A stretch of 64,000 nucleotides of DNA from the NCBI RefSeq assembly GCF_014805625.2, contig NW_023998414.1, forward strand, positions 20,166,021-20,230,020, given 5' to 3'. The notes under the pieces were generated by a model. It made no database searches and was not told where the DNA came from. It saw only the letters and a program-made list of their open reading frames with translations. The position numbers and the translations under genes were made by a program. Below are positions 38,601 through 51,046 of the stretch, piece by piece (position 1 is the first letter of the stretch; the number at the start of each line of letters is the position of its first letter). Source of the DNA: Glossina fuscipes. Taxonomy: Eukaryota; Arthropoda; Insecta; Diptera; Glossinidae.

Positions 38601-41600
38601 TCCTCAAATTCCTTATAAATAGAAGATCTGTAATGTTTTGCCATTGTTTTCTTAATGTTTTCTTCTTTCTTATTATTAATGTCAGCTGAATGAACCGGAT
38701 TTCTAATATCTTCCACCGCAACATTAATTCCGGAAGAAGTTTGCAAACTCGGATCAAATTCCAAGTTGTCATCGTTTCAGTCTCTAAAAGTCGCAATCTC
38801 CGATCTACGAGGAGATTGTGAAGAGTCGTAATGAGGTTGCTAATCAATAGAGAGTGATCAGAACTAAGATCGCCATTGCTCTGAATACGAAGTAAATTAG
38901 CGGGAATATCAAGGTACACAACGAAATCCAGCGAGTAAAGAATTTTTCTTAAACCGCACGACTAGTACATGAGAGTTCGTGTGATGCCCACCAGCAATAA
39001 ATGTTTCTTTTAACCGCTAGAAGAAATCATCATAATCATAACATTTTAATGAAATTCGGGGAACATAATAAACTGCGCTAATTAAAATATCAGAATCCTT
39101 GAAATTTATGTTGATATAAAAAGCCTGTTAAAACGATTTTCAGAAGATATGCATCCAGTAGCAAATTTCGCCCGAACCGCGGGCCCAGCACTAGCTCTAT
39201 GATTGGACTGATTGGAAATTATAAATTATATCACTAATGTAAGAAGAATTTCGACAAAATTTTCATGAAGAAAAATTTCTAAATGAGTGATGCATTTGAA
39301 AGGCCCACTATCATTCCACATAGCGATTTGGAGACTTGTTTGCATAGTTTAGAGACGATGAGCGTCATCATATTGGAAAGAGTGTTTGTTATCTCAACCT
39401 GCTTCGTAATCAAGTCTTCACCTTTTGAAAAAGTATTCGTTTTTTTGAACATAATGGTAATTAGAAAGACTATTATTATCTTCAAAGCCCTTGTTAAGAA
39501 GAACAGAGATTTTGCAAACAAATGTCACATTTTGTAGAGGTATCGTCACTACTAGTACAGGATTTAGTTAGGCAATCATCAAAGGTAGATTTAACACAAT
39601 AGACTTGCTGCATGCAATAAATTCTTGCATGTCCACAATCCTGACTTACTTTGAAAGGGTCTCTTCGCTCTTAGTACAGGATTTAGTTAAATGATTCAAA
39701 CGAAGCCACATTTAACACTTTTGACTTATGCTACGCTATGCTATGCGTACAAAATCTTGACACCGATGGCATCTGATTTTTAAAGAGGCTTGCTTCAACT
39801 CTGAGGGCAGCATGTTTGAAATATTTCAAGACGTCAATCTTCTTATTATATACACTACGGATCAAGTTTATATAAAATATTGGCAATGGATCTTTAGCAA
39901 ATTTATGGTACATACTGGGGACATTACGGACATTGATTCTCAGTTGTTCAACGCCGACTTGATATCACCGATTGGAGTAGAACGATGAGGGGCTTTTATT
40001 GCCACTCTTTCTGGTCTTGTCACGCAAATTGTTTACTAACTTCCTGCACGAATCTAATGGTTTTCATTGACCGCCCCTTCTAATTTCATAATTAAAGTCA
40101 CTAGCAGCACTAACAGTTGGAAAACTCGCTATCAGCCGTTTCATATCACGTATACAAGTAATTACAATTTGCAGCGGCCTTGGAGTTATTATTGCTTAAT
40201 TAGTTATTGCTACCATTAATAATAATTTTTTTGATCAGAGTTTAGAAGAGCAGAGAAACAATTTTTAGCATTTGTAAGGATTGCAGAGACTTTTTGTTAT
40301 TTTGAATTCTGAATTTTGAATTTCGAACATACGTACTGACGTGAGTCACTGTTTCTATGCTCTCGTCGTCTGACGATGTGTACAAAACACTAAGAAAGAG
40401 GATAAGTAATAATTTTATTAAATAATTTAACACAATAACGAGAGAGATATTTTGTGCTTTACATATATATGATGATGATATTAGAGTAAGATATTATTTC
40501 GTTCATAATTGCTATGCAATGCTAGATAAGTTCGCTTCGTTTGCTTTCTTTTCATAGTACTCGGAAATACGTACGCATTTAGCGCAAATAAGCACAAATC
40601 TGGAATCAATGAATCGTATGGTGCAAACGACAAATATAAGAAGCTATAACGGTAAATATATAAACTATATATATATTTTCAGAGTTGCTAATCGAATCAT
40701 TTATTATTCTTCTTCTTTGTATAGAAAATGAAATGGAACATTTCCGTAGACAAAATCTTCGTCTTGGTAATCAATTAATGAGTAAGTTTCAAGAATTTAA
40801 AGCAAATCTACCGCCGGAAGATGATTACAGTCTGGAGGCGCGTATGAAACGTACCTTATTCTATGGACTCTATCAAAGCTACATAAATATGTGGACACGC
40901 AATGAAGAATTCCTGCAATACTATGAACAGAAACTTAAAAAAAATCTTCAAATGCAATCCCGAATAAGTAAGAAAAGAGAAAGACAAAGAAAAATGAACA
41001 TAAATATATAATAATAATAATAATAACACACTAATCAATGACTTTTTGTACAGTCAATTGCAATGCGACAGAAGAAGAAATAGAAGAACTAATATCAAAT
41101 AAGACAACCAACTTATTTGTGGGGAATGTAAGTTTTTCAAATATTTTCAATTCATATTCGAATGCATTCTTAATAATTTTACTGCAAGTTTAGTTGTTTT
41201 TGTTTTCTTCTTTTGCTGCCCTAGATACTGGAAGAAACAGAAAAGGAGCGTAAAACCTTAAGAGATCTTATGGATCGTTTCAATGAGTTGAAAAAGTTGG
41301 AAAAATCCATAGAAGAAGTACACGTTTTATTCTTAAAGATACAAACCTTAGTATTGGATCAGGTAAAGTATATCAGAAATCGAACACAATAATAATGCGG
41401 ATTTTTTTCCAATACATACACAATAACAACCATATATATGTTGTTTCTTTAAATTATCGCCCCTAACTAATAATATCGACAAACACCACTTTATTAAAAA
41501 CCTACCAAAGAGTTCGGTTGTTTTGCCAGCTCTGCGCCAAATTGCGGCGCTATTGCTATCTCGTACCGGAGATATCCAATTTGTTCCAAAAATAGCTATC

Positions 41601-42677
41601 GTTAGGTGGCGTTAAGGAAACCAAGTGCGAACAAGTGTGGCGACCGTCTTGAATCTTCGGTCGGAATACTGATTTGAATAGTAAAATCATTGAGGTGAAA
41701 ATTAACGCCATGTCCATCTTCCTTGATGTGATTTCGAATTCAATTCGGGGGAAACTTGTCGCACGCGAAACTCCTATTCGACTGCAATTTTCAAGTCAAA
41801 GTCATCCTCATTCAATGAAAGTTTTAAAGCGACCGAGGTCTTCAATGCATATTCCGGATGGAATTCCAAATCTTCGAAATCTTTCGAAAGGAGTAGAAAC
41901 AATAAAAAGGGAATATTTCTAAGATACCTATTGAAGGCTAAAATTTCTTATAGAAGGACTAACTGATAATTGCTTAAATAAATCAGTCAGCAACAGACGA
42001 TGCTATGAAAATACAAAAACGCTCTACTTGTGCTGACATCAAGAAAATGTAATCTCCTCGAAGCCGAAGTACTATTAGTGCCGATCATTTTTAGCAACAA
42101 TTTTTTGATTGATTTAAATAGTACGGCCTAGAAAACATGGTAAAGTAATTACAAAAAACGAATAGATCTAAATTGGAATGCGTTAAACCGTGTCTTACTT
42201 ACTTATAGCGATTGCACGCGTACTTTCTAAATAAAACTTTAAACCTTATTATATAACCGAAAATTGGTTCTCTAAAATGTTTGGGTCATGAGTAAATAAG
42301 TTCTAACAGACATTTACGATGACTTCATTTTATTATAAAATCCGCATTTTGTAACTTTAAGGCTTTTGCAATACCGATCGTATGAACGAGGAAAATTATT
42401 AACAAAATTAATTCGTACTTATGTAGAGCGAAACTGTACAAAGGGTTGAGTTTCATGCTCAACAGGCCAGGGATGCTGTAGGGAGAGGTGCCGATGAATT
42501 AAGTGATGCCGATAAACTGCATCAAAAAGCTTTCAAGGTTAGTTCACATCATTCAACTTAAATCGTGAAATCTATTAATTACTGCATAAATGTTTGAAAT
42601 TACAGAAAAAATTTTATTTCATCCTAATCCTTATTATTATTTTATTAATATTGATACTTGTGGGTATTTACTTGTGA
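35686..42677 (+). CDS. Syx4: Qa-SNARE, syntaxin (Syntaxin 4-like)
   Basis: Eight exons: 35686-35718, 35895-35993, 40558-40651, 40725-40967, 41054-41127, 41225-41362, 42427-42537 and 42606-42677; 287 aa with all phases closing. In-frame TGA at 35665 fixes the start. The N-terminus MARDRLPEL is the N-peptide form (DRxxxL) by which syntaxins bind Sec1/Munc18 proteins. Residues from about 45 to 160 form the three-helix Habc domain. The SNARE helix runs through exons 6-7; the zero-layer glutamine lies in VLDQSETVQ, split exactly at the exon 6/7 junction. Exon 8 is a single C-terminal membrane anchor (KKFYFILILIIILLILILVG). Syntaxin 4 acts in plasma-membrane fusion and, at fly neuromuscular junctions, in postsynaptic release of vesicles. 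The choice of Syx4 over Syx1A rests on the divergent N-terminus and is less certain than the family. Confidence 0.9.
37400..39130 (-). pseudogene. Decayed LINE (endonuclease and RT parts) antisense in Syx4 intron 2
   Basis: Read on the - strand, the 4.6-kb intron 2 contains, in correct order, an endonuclease end (IPANLLRIQSNGDLSSDHSL at about 38810-38915; family form '..IPANxLRIQSxxDLSSDHSPV'), a reverse-transcriptase thumb word VKYLGLHVEPKK near 37740-37790, and fragments resembling the stretch after RT (RVSFNKFLRMAYN near 37570-37610). Many stops and frameshifts separate them. Clade is probably I or Jockey. The intron also shows a diverged direct repeat at 39543-39610 and 39662-39728. Confidence 0.6.
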
Positions 42678-42754
42678 TGTGAGGACAATCTATTATAAGG
42701 TTCCTGTCATTTGTTCGCAATAGTAATTTATAAGTAGACTAAGAAAAAAATTAT

Positions 42755-42772
42755 ATTCGCTTTGGGGCGAAT
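42755..42772 (+). repeat. Palindromic repeat in syntaxin 3' region
   Basis: ATTCGC and GCGAAT arms around TTTGGG, preceded by 'actaagaaaaaaattat' and followed by 'ctgagatgcccaccatctctcg'. This is a member of the same dispersed family as 26133-26150. It probably lies within the transcribed 3' UTR and could form a hairpin there. Confidence 0.5.
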
Positions 42773-45700
42773 CTGAGATGCCCACCATCTCTCGAAGTAT
42801 TTCAGATCAGCAATATCGAATGTAACAAAACAAGCATGAGTTCAGTAGCAACTGGAACGATGTTTGTTTCTGCGTAACAGTTGGCAAAGTTACGGGTTGT
42901 TTTATGGCGGCTGTGATAAAACGAATCGCGGTAACTCTAGTGTGGAACTGCACGCTAAGGCTTTAGGCAGCGACGCTAAATAGGTCAACGGGACAACATA
43001 TCCATGCGATATATAATCAATCTGATAGTGAGGCACTAACCGCCACCGAAGACGTTTAGAAACTCAAAAGTTTCCCCCTTTGTCATCGGCCGTAGTAGTA
43101 TCATTGTGTGTGGCTGTTGTAGACTGATTTGTGGACTAATCAATATCATTTTCAAATTGATTTTGTGTATGCGAAACTTCAAATTTCCGGCTCGATTTGT
43201 GCAACCGTGAAATCATTAATAAAACTATACGATGAATACGCATTAGACCTCCTTAGATTTGGATATTCCTGATACATATATGTCAAGAATTTTAGTTTGC
43301 TTTTTATTATAATTGACAATTTCCAGTCTTCTTGCTACAATATGCCCAGACGTCATGTCATGTTTACTTTGAAACCTAATCTATGTCCCTCGTCTAGATC
43401 ATATCTACTATAAAGGCTTTACTGCTTTCTATCTCAAATTGTTATTGTCATGAATACGGTTGAATCGATGCATCGATCTAATGAAGTGAATACATACTTT
43501 ATAAGTCCTTTAGCATATATGTATTTCAGATTGACACAACTGACAACAAAATTTTAATATGAAGCTATAATATGATGGATGATGGGTAAAAATCATTAAG
43601 AGTGAAATGCCAAAAATAGAAATAATAAATAAGTGAATAAATTTAAAAAATATAACAAATATTACTTGCCTGGTAAAGCGATGACTTCTGCTATGAAGAA
43701 CAATTTAAAAATAACCGGTAACAACGCAACACTTTAGAAATCTAGTTTCACCTTGCTTCTATAGGACGAAACGTCTTGCGATCAGTTACAGCATCTGTTG
43801 AAGGATATTAAACGAACTTTTTTATTATCGTTTGCCATAAACTTGAACGCTTGTATTTCGTTTAATTACAGAAATTTAAATCGAACTAAACACAATAATG
43901 CAGTGCAGTGCACTAGACAATTAGAGCAAATAGTTTGCATTTCATTACTAGGTACCCGAAAACTTGACAACATGGCGGGTAATTTAGCTTTTCCTAGTTT
44001 TTACCAAACATCTGAATACAACAGCTAATCTAACTAACTTTCAAGTACATGACTAACATCCCAATTATACTTTGCGCCTATAAACACATCGAACAAAGGC
44101 GAGATATTTTTTTAGAAATTAATTTTTCCTAAAGAATAGTTTTTTTTTTTTATTCCGTTCTAAGTTAACTAGAACGGCATTATAAAATTTACAATTGATC
44201 GTAGCAATGATAAATAACATTTGCAGCTATATTCGTGACGACATCACGCGGACGTCACTAATTACATGGTAGGCAGAGATAAATGTCACTTTGCCATTGG
44301 AACATTTTGCGAAATTTTGCGACATTTTAATAGACTGAGATCTAATCATAGATTTGCAGGCTTCAAAAATACCACATATTTGTGCCGATCTCTTAAACTG
44401 ATCATAAAACGCTTCAATTGTTACAAAAATGGGTAAAGTACTTGAGAGCTTGAGATGAAAGTTTAAAGAATTTAAAGAAGAATTGTCCATTATAAGCCGG
44501 ACTTATCAACAATTAGGCGTGGCATATTTTACATAATGCTTTCTTAAAAAACAATATTGGTGCTGAAATACGTTTACTAACTGATTCTGGCAACGAAACC
44601 ATCAAAAGAATCATCGGGAACGGAAATTGGGTAAACTGTTGCAATTGTGTATAAAATAAAAATATATTTAATTACAAAAAAAAAAACGGAAAATTTTAAA
44701 AACATTTCGTAAACTACACGTAAAAACAATACTTGAATGGTTTCTCCGTAAGATTTTCAGCCGCATTCTGAACAACGTCGTTAAGACATATGTCAAATAT
44801 CGAACCGGTTTTGTCAACATCCGTAGACTCTTGATATTTCGATTAAGAAAATTTAATTAAAAGATCACTTTCCGTAAAATCATTACATGGCGAGGATCAC
44901 AACGCACAAAATATATTTTTATGTGCATATATAGACATATATATATACAATCAAGCTAACCGCCAAACAGAGAACTTCGTGTTCACATTGAATCTTCTTT
45001 TATTCAACGCAGCAAATCATCCGTTGTTGATTTCCTGACTCGCAAATAAAAAGAAGAAGATATTCTAAGATTTAGTCATAAATTTGAAGATTTTAATGTT
45101 GGTACTCAATTATTATATATTTTACTATAATGATAACAAAATGATATATTTTTTGAATTAAATTAAAGTACATCGTTGATCTTAATTAATTACATAAATT
45201 AATACAAAATGGCCGCGAAAGATCTACCAGCAGCAACAATCATCGTCATCATCTTCTACGTTCATTTTTTACGAAATTCAATCAATTTCCTTCAACTATG
45301 TGGTGACAATATTTCCAATGATATATTACCGCGATCTGGTTCGGCTTTTAAATACATCACGATCTTGACAGAGGCCTTGATTTTATTATTCAATAATCAT
45401 CGAACAGTATCTACATAAAATAGTATTCAACTGAATTGGGAAAAGAACAATAATAACAATTATAATAATTCTTATATGTGAATCATTTACTTTCAATTTC
45501 CAGTTCATTTTGTAACGCCGCATATATTTTTAAACTTTAATTTGGAATCTCCATAAACTAATAACCCTGGTTTTAGAGAAAATGAGAAAAACGCCGGCAA
45601 ATAATCTTGATCACTAATTTTAAAACAACTAACAACTGTCAATGCCGGGATACGACTGTTGATTTTGATTTGTGAAATGTCCTTAATTGGTTTTGCGTTT

Positions 45701-45967
45701 AGCTGATCCCCTGAAAAATTCCGCTTCCGCTTATCGCTTTGATGCGTTTTAAGGGGCTATTTATAACACTGCCGTAAACTAATTTGTATGTTATTTCTGA
45801 TAAGGGTTGCCTCTGCTGCGACGTTATGTGACTTTTGCGTGCTCAGCGTGCAATTTATATATGTACCATCTAAAATATATTACAGTAAATAAAAGATAAA
45901 TATTTATTAAAATTGATAACAAAAAGTGGGCAACACTTTACATATTTCTTGTTTTTTTTTTGCGTAG

Positions 45968-46110
45968 TAGCAGTCCATTGCCAATTAGCGGCTTTACACT
46001 GGTGTCAAGAACATTCCAGAATCGGATTCACATTACCTCGAGATGAATCCTGCATGCAAGCGTTTTGCTCCGTTACTAATAACAAATCTGTCCGCATAAT
46101 TGTACGGTAA
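45968..46110 (+). CDS. Candidate exon of a small cysteine-rich protein (partial)
   Basis: An excellent 3' splice site (pyrimidine run ending TTTTTTTTTTGCGTAGTAG, a tandem NAGNAG acceptor) opens directly into a frame reading VHCQLAALHWCQEHSRIGF and then PRDESCMQAFCSVTNNK, ending at TAA 46108-46110. Base composition is visibly less AT-rich than the flanks. The spacing of cysteines with 'ESCMQAFC' loosely recalls single-domain von Willebrand C (SVWC/Vago-type) secreted peptides. I could not find its first exon with a signal peptide, and a further exon after 46180 is possible. It could be a pseudogene fragment or chance. Confidence 0.3.
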
Positions 46111-47439
46111 TAGCCGTAAGTATCCCTCACTCGTAACCACGTAAATTCTAATAGCAGTTTCTCTGTCTGTCCAATTAGTGTGTTACGGTTCACGTGTAAG
46201 TATAGGTACCACTTTGTCGACTACCTCCGTTGCGTAAGGGTAGTATAAACACGTGTAAAAATACGTTATAAACATGTTTCAAATTTTCAAGGTCCAAAGA
46301 ACCGTCTAAATCTACCTCCCTCTCATAACAAAAAAAAAAAAAAATTTAATTAAGCGACATTTTTGTTTTTTCTTAATATTCTTTTTTCATTTTTATTAAT
46401 TAATAATTATACTCAAAATAAAATATTATACCTCTTAATCATATATCAAAATTTATCGCTTATTGCTAAATAATAATAATATTATATAAAGGAAAAGAAA
46501 ACATATTTGTCTGCTGAGTTCGCTGCAATACAACAGTGAATTTATAAAGACAAATGCATAAATCCATCCAATTCAAGTCATCCAAGTGCAGGCGATGATT
46601 GTAGCGTTGTTATATACTGCCGCTGCTGTTACTAAATATTGTAGCCGTTGTCACTATGTATTGCAACACCCTTAATAGAAACGCCAAGCAAATATTATTT
46701 TCTTATTTTTACATCACGATCAGGAACAAATAATTCCCTACCTTAACACTTGTCTAAACGTAACATCATGTTGACGAGGTTTCACATTCAATTCTTGTCT
46801 TACACTTCTGTTTATTTATTTTTTTTTTAATCAAATAAAATAAAAATTTTTTGTAGTTTTATGAAATCATAAAAACGGTAAATGGCACATATTTAGAAGA
46901 AAATTATAAATTTCTTGTTTATTTATAGTGTGATATTTGTTGTAGAAAAACTTTATTTTTGAGGAAATAATTTTAGCTAATACGCACATGTGGCCCTAGC
47001 GCTCCATTATATGTACCTTTTGCTGATATCATTATTGTTGTTGAGCCTTAAATTAATACCCCTATTTATTTAATTTATTTTTTTTCTTCTGTCATTTGAT
47101 CATTGTACTTTCTTTGCACCTTCATTCAGTTACATTCTTTCGCGAACACCTTAATTTAATAAAGTTTCTTGTTTGCGTTAAATTTTATTAATGCATTCTC
47201 AACAATTTTTCTTGTCTTTTCTTTGAATTCCCGACGTTAAAACCCATCATTTTGCATGTTGTTTCTCCGATCAACTTAATATTTTCACCATAATGTAGCA
47301 ATTTGAATAACTCTCACAAATCAGTCTTGACATATTTCTTTTCTTTTAATTCTTGTAATTACTTTAATCACTTTTATTACTTTTCCTCATCCAACCTTTT
47401 CTTTCTTCCAACACCATCTTTTCTTTTGTTTTCTATCAG

Positions 47440-48840
47440 CCTTTTTCCATGTCCCTTACCAAAAGGCACGCAAAGCCAACAACCAAAAAAAAAACGTTGT
47501 CTAAAGACTATCTCTTGCTGTCAATTCCCTTTGTGCGAGAATTTAACAAACTAAGTAATGCCAGGTTGTATTTTTGGCAAACATTAATTGTTAAGTCAAA
47601 ACCCCACGTTACAACATTTGTATCCATGGACGATTGTTATAATCTAGGGCTGAATATCTTATTTTATTATACTATTACTGATATACATCATAAATCTCAT
47701 CTGATGCGATTGAAACGCATAAATTTTTATTCTTATAAGAATTATAGCCTGCTCTATAGTGACATACTCAACTAAAACAAGTTCTGTAAAGACAGTAGAT
47801 TAATGGGTAAACCGGATAAATTTCATCTTTTGTGATTTCACAAAATATTAAACCATTGTTCTAATGATATTATACCAAACGGTATTTCCATACATGGTAT
47901 ACGGTAAGACACACTTACACCCTTCTGAGCACAATTACTAATAAATCATTAACCGTGGATGATCAATAGATCATTTACCTCCGATGATTTGCCCGTGACG
48001 TCTGGCGTCCCCCAAGGTAGCCACTTAGGATCCTTTCTATTTAATTTATACATTAATGACCTCTCCTCGCTAATGATGTTAAACTGTTTTCTTCCTTCTC
48101 CTTGGAATCGCAATCATATCAACTTCAAATTGGTTTAAATAATTTGGTTACATGGTGCCCGTAAAATTTGATAAAATTAAATCTAAAAAATGCAACAAGC
48201 TTTCTTTCTTTAAAAGAAAGCTATTCAGTACTGAGTATTTCGTTGATACACACAATTTGAAAAACGTAGATTCTTTCATCGATTTAGGGGTTCTATACGG
48301 CCAAAGATTACCCTTTAATCTGCACATTGAGCTCTCTTTAAGTAAAGTCCGTGCTAGGTTTCAGTAAAAGGTGATCCAAAGAGCTTAAAGATGCTTACAT
48401 TATGACAGGGTTATACATGCGCTTAGTTAGCTCAATACTTGAGTATGCTTCTGCTGTGTGGTCTCCTTCCTGCAGGCGTCATGTAGATTCAATTGAATCC
48501 GTTCAAAGCAATTCTTGTTTTAACTATTTGGGTTGAGACCCACTTGTCTCTCTGCCTTCTTATGAAAATAGATTGCTTCTAATATCCTTACTGTCACTGA
48601 GAAACGTAGATTTATGCTTAGTGTATCCGTCTTAATTAAGTTATTTGGTACTAGTACCATCGATTCGCCCATATTTGTTGGTGACATATGGTTTAATGCT
48701 CCTAGTCGGCTCTCTAGGTGCTTTATTTTCATCAAAGCTGTTTGCAGAAATCTAAATGATATCTATCACTTATCTCAAAACTGTGAACGCCTTTGCTTGC
48801 CGATTTTTTTGTTTGCTACTCATAAAGTATGAAACATACA
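47440..48840 (+). pseudogene. Jockey/CR1-like LINE relic with reverse-transcriptase motif
   Basis: The + strand reads, in order: NARLYFWQTLIVKSKPHVT (the 'FWxxxxSK' segment between endonuclease and RT) near 47555; VTSGVPQGSHLG and LFNLYINDLS near 47995-48063, the RT palm motif; a damaged catalytic box (...AND..KLF where FADD is expected) near 48068; KNVDSFIDLGVLYG at 48258; LVSSILEYASAVWSP at 48423; and LPSYENRLLLISLLSL at 48548. Frameshifts and stops separate the pieces. This is the longest of three copies in the window and lacks an identifiable tail. Confidence 0.8.
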
Positions 48841-50448
48841 CCATTTCATTAGATTGTAGCGGACAACATTGTTAGAATATTGTAATACCGCATTTTTTAA
48901 AGCTGCGGTGTTCTTTTACATTTAATTTCTGCTTTTCATAACTTAAGACTCTTCTTTAACGCAAATTTGATGTTGGAGAGTTTGGTTCGGAATATGAAAT
49001 TTGATACAAAATGACAAGAACGTTGACAGGCAAATACAAGAACAGATTTTATAATAGCCAAACGATAGCAATGCCAGAATAGGGCTGTTAGTCTTATCGA
49101 TACAATAGTAACATACTTTGTGACTTATCACCAATCCTAACTTTAATTTTAATTTAAATTAATTTACTTTCTATAAAGAAAACTGAACTTATATGATCAC
49201 TAAATAAATGATGTAAAAAAATGTTAAACCAAAAGTTTTATTTAAGCGAACTTAATAATAAGTCTTGTCTCGGTCATTTTTATGTGACTATACACAAAAC
49301 CTTAAGGCACTTAAAATTTTTGGGAGTTTCTTTTTTGTCTAACTTTTTATGGAATACGGATAAAGATTTGTTGTTCATTGCTTCGATTTTTCTCTTATAA
49401 TAACTCATGTTTTTTCTCTCCGATTTGGTATGATTACTTTTATCCGTACTAAGCATTATCTACACTGCTATAGAGGATTGCAGCATTTCGATAGAGAATG
49501 AAATCCAGATAGATTACGACAAAAAAAAAAACCCTTAATGTGTTTTTATCACTCTCTAGATAGAATACGTAGTACAAATGTTCGCTTTACACGTAAAATG
49601 CACTTGCCAATAGTACACAAAAAATATGTGTTGTTATCAAAGAGAGGTCAAAATAATAAATTAAAAATGATATAGACTCAAAAACTGATTCCAAATCGAT
49701 TAACACTTTGAAAGATCGATCCACCTCAAATCCTTCTTGGTTACATACATATATAAATGCTTAAACTGTCCTCTACTGGGATTGATGTACATGGAGTATA
49801 ACATCGAAAAAAATAAATTTAATTGCTCTGCTTTCTTTGCTTCAAAGAAACGATTACATTGGCACTGATTATGTATAGCGTTAACTAACTTTCATTTTGG
49901 TGTTTCGACTTTTATTGCTATATATATGCAGAAGACTTGAGAGAACCTCTCTCTCAAAACTATCAAAACACCTACAAGCAAAATTGTTTACCCTTTGCGT
50001 AAATATTGGTTTATCCAAGTTAGTATACGTTTCTCAGAATTATATTTATAAGAGTAAAAAACTGGTTATTGAAAGTAAAACAAATTGCAAACAAAATTGT
50101 TCCCTTACAAACACCTGAGCGAAAACAGAAACTTTAAAATTTTGAAAGGTAAGTAAATTAATTCTTGTTTTGCCTTTTACTTTAATTTTATAATTAACAC
50201 TCTTAATTCACCAAAATTTGTAATCAATTGTGAATCATCAATCTTTCCATTCGTCGTAAACTACTGCCGTTATCATTAAAATAGCTCAAAGAAGCAAAAA
50301 CTAATAGAAACTCATCACTCTACTAGATATATTGGTCCTATCGCCAATAGACCTAATCCATTTCACTAAGCAGAACAAAAGGAAAAAGGTGTTAATGGCT
50401 GGCTGCTAGCTATTCTCACTTAAGGCAGCTTTTCCATTGTTGTATCAG

Positions 50449-50562
50449 AAAACGATAAAAAAACTGGAAGGCAACCTTTGCCCGGAATGGACTCGTAGAG
50501 ATTTTAATGTCAATACAAAGGGTTGCGCTTATACGACATTTGGTATTCTTGGTGGTAGCTAA
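50449..50562 (+). CDS. Candidate terminal exon of an unknown protein (partial)
   Basis: A good 3' splice site (CTTTTCCATTGTTGTATCAG) leads into a 37-codon frame containing KLEGNLCPEWTRRDFNVNTK and then GCAYTTFGILGGS before TAA. The block 50460-50760 is clearly richer in G+C than its surroundings. The antisense strand is also open over long stretches here, so strand is not certain. I found no matching upstream exon and recognise no family. Confidence 0.25.
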   Translation, partial: KTIKKLEGNLCPEWTRRDFNVNTKGCAYTTFGILGGS

Positions 50563-51046
50563 CTTCGGGTTGTGCTTTTCTTCTTCTTGCGACACGTTGT
50601 TATACCATAAACGATCATCGATATATTACGGTCCCATGAAATTGGTAGGCTTTTGATTGCCTGAATCAAGGCACACTTATTTTGGCGACGGTGTAGACGT
50701 TTCACTAGAGATCTGCCAGCTGGCGCGAATTGGTGAAGAAATAAGAGGCGGCATTTCTTTTGCACTTTCAAATTGAATTGTAATGAAATAAACAGTTTAA
50801 TGAATTAATCCGATTTTGTGAAAGTTAAAAAGCTGGGTCTTAGTTTCAGAAGAAAAGAAATGATTTCATTTTAAACCACTATATATTCTTCTATAGTTCA
50901 AGGGGCACTTAAGTGCGGCCCTAAACCAGATAGTGAGAATTTATAAACGTTCATGTTACGCCTCGCAATCTATTATGTAAGGGCTTCTAAACATACATAA
51001 AAAAACAATTAGAAAATAAACCAAACTTTTTACATTACTGTTACAA

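Larger units (their letters stand above)
42678..51046. other. Intergenic DNA after syntaxin
   Basis: It holds the syntaxin 3' UTR with a palindromic repeat about 60-95 bp after the stop, a 1.4-kb LINE relic (47440-48840), and two short splice-bounded coding-like stretches (45968-46110 and 50449-50562). Otherwise it is AT-rich sequence with poly-A/T runs. An 87-codon open frame on the - strand (44227-44490) has a vague gag-like look but no motif I can defend. Confidence 0.6.

Noticed and set aside
38500..38919. 139-codon - strand gene
   Set aside because: The first part matches the end of a LINE endonuclease (DLSSDHS). It is a shifted relic, not a host gene.
44227..44490. 87-codon - strand frame with a faint retroelement gag-like look
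   Set aside because: Similarity is only impressionistic; there is no zinc knuckle, LTR or neighbouring pol sequence.
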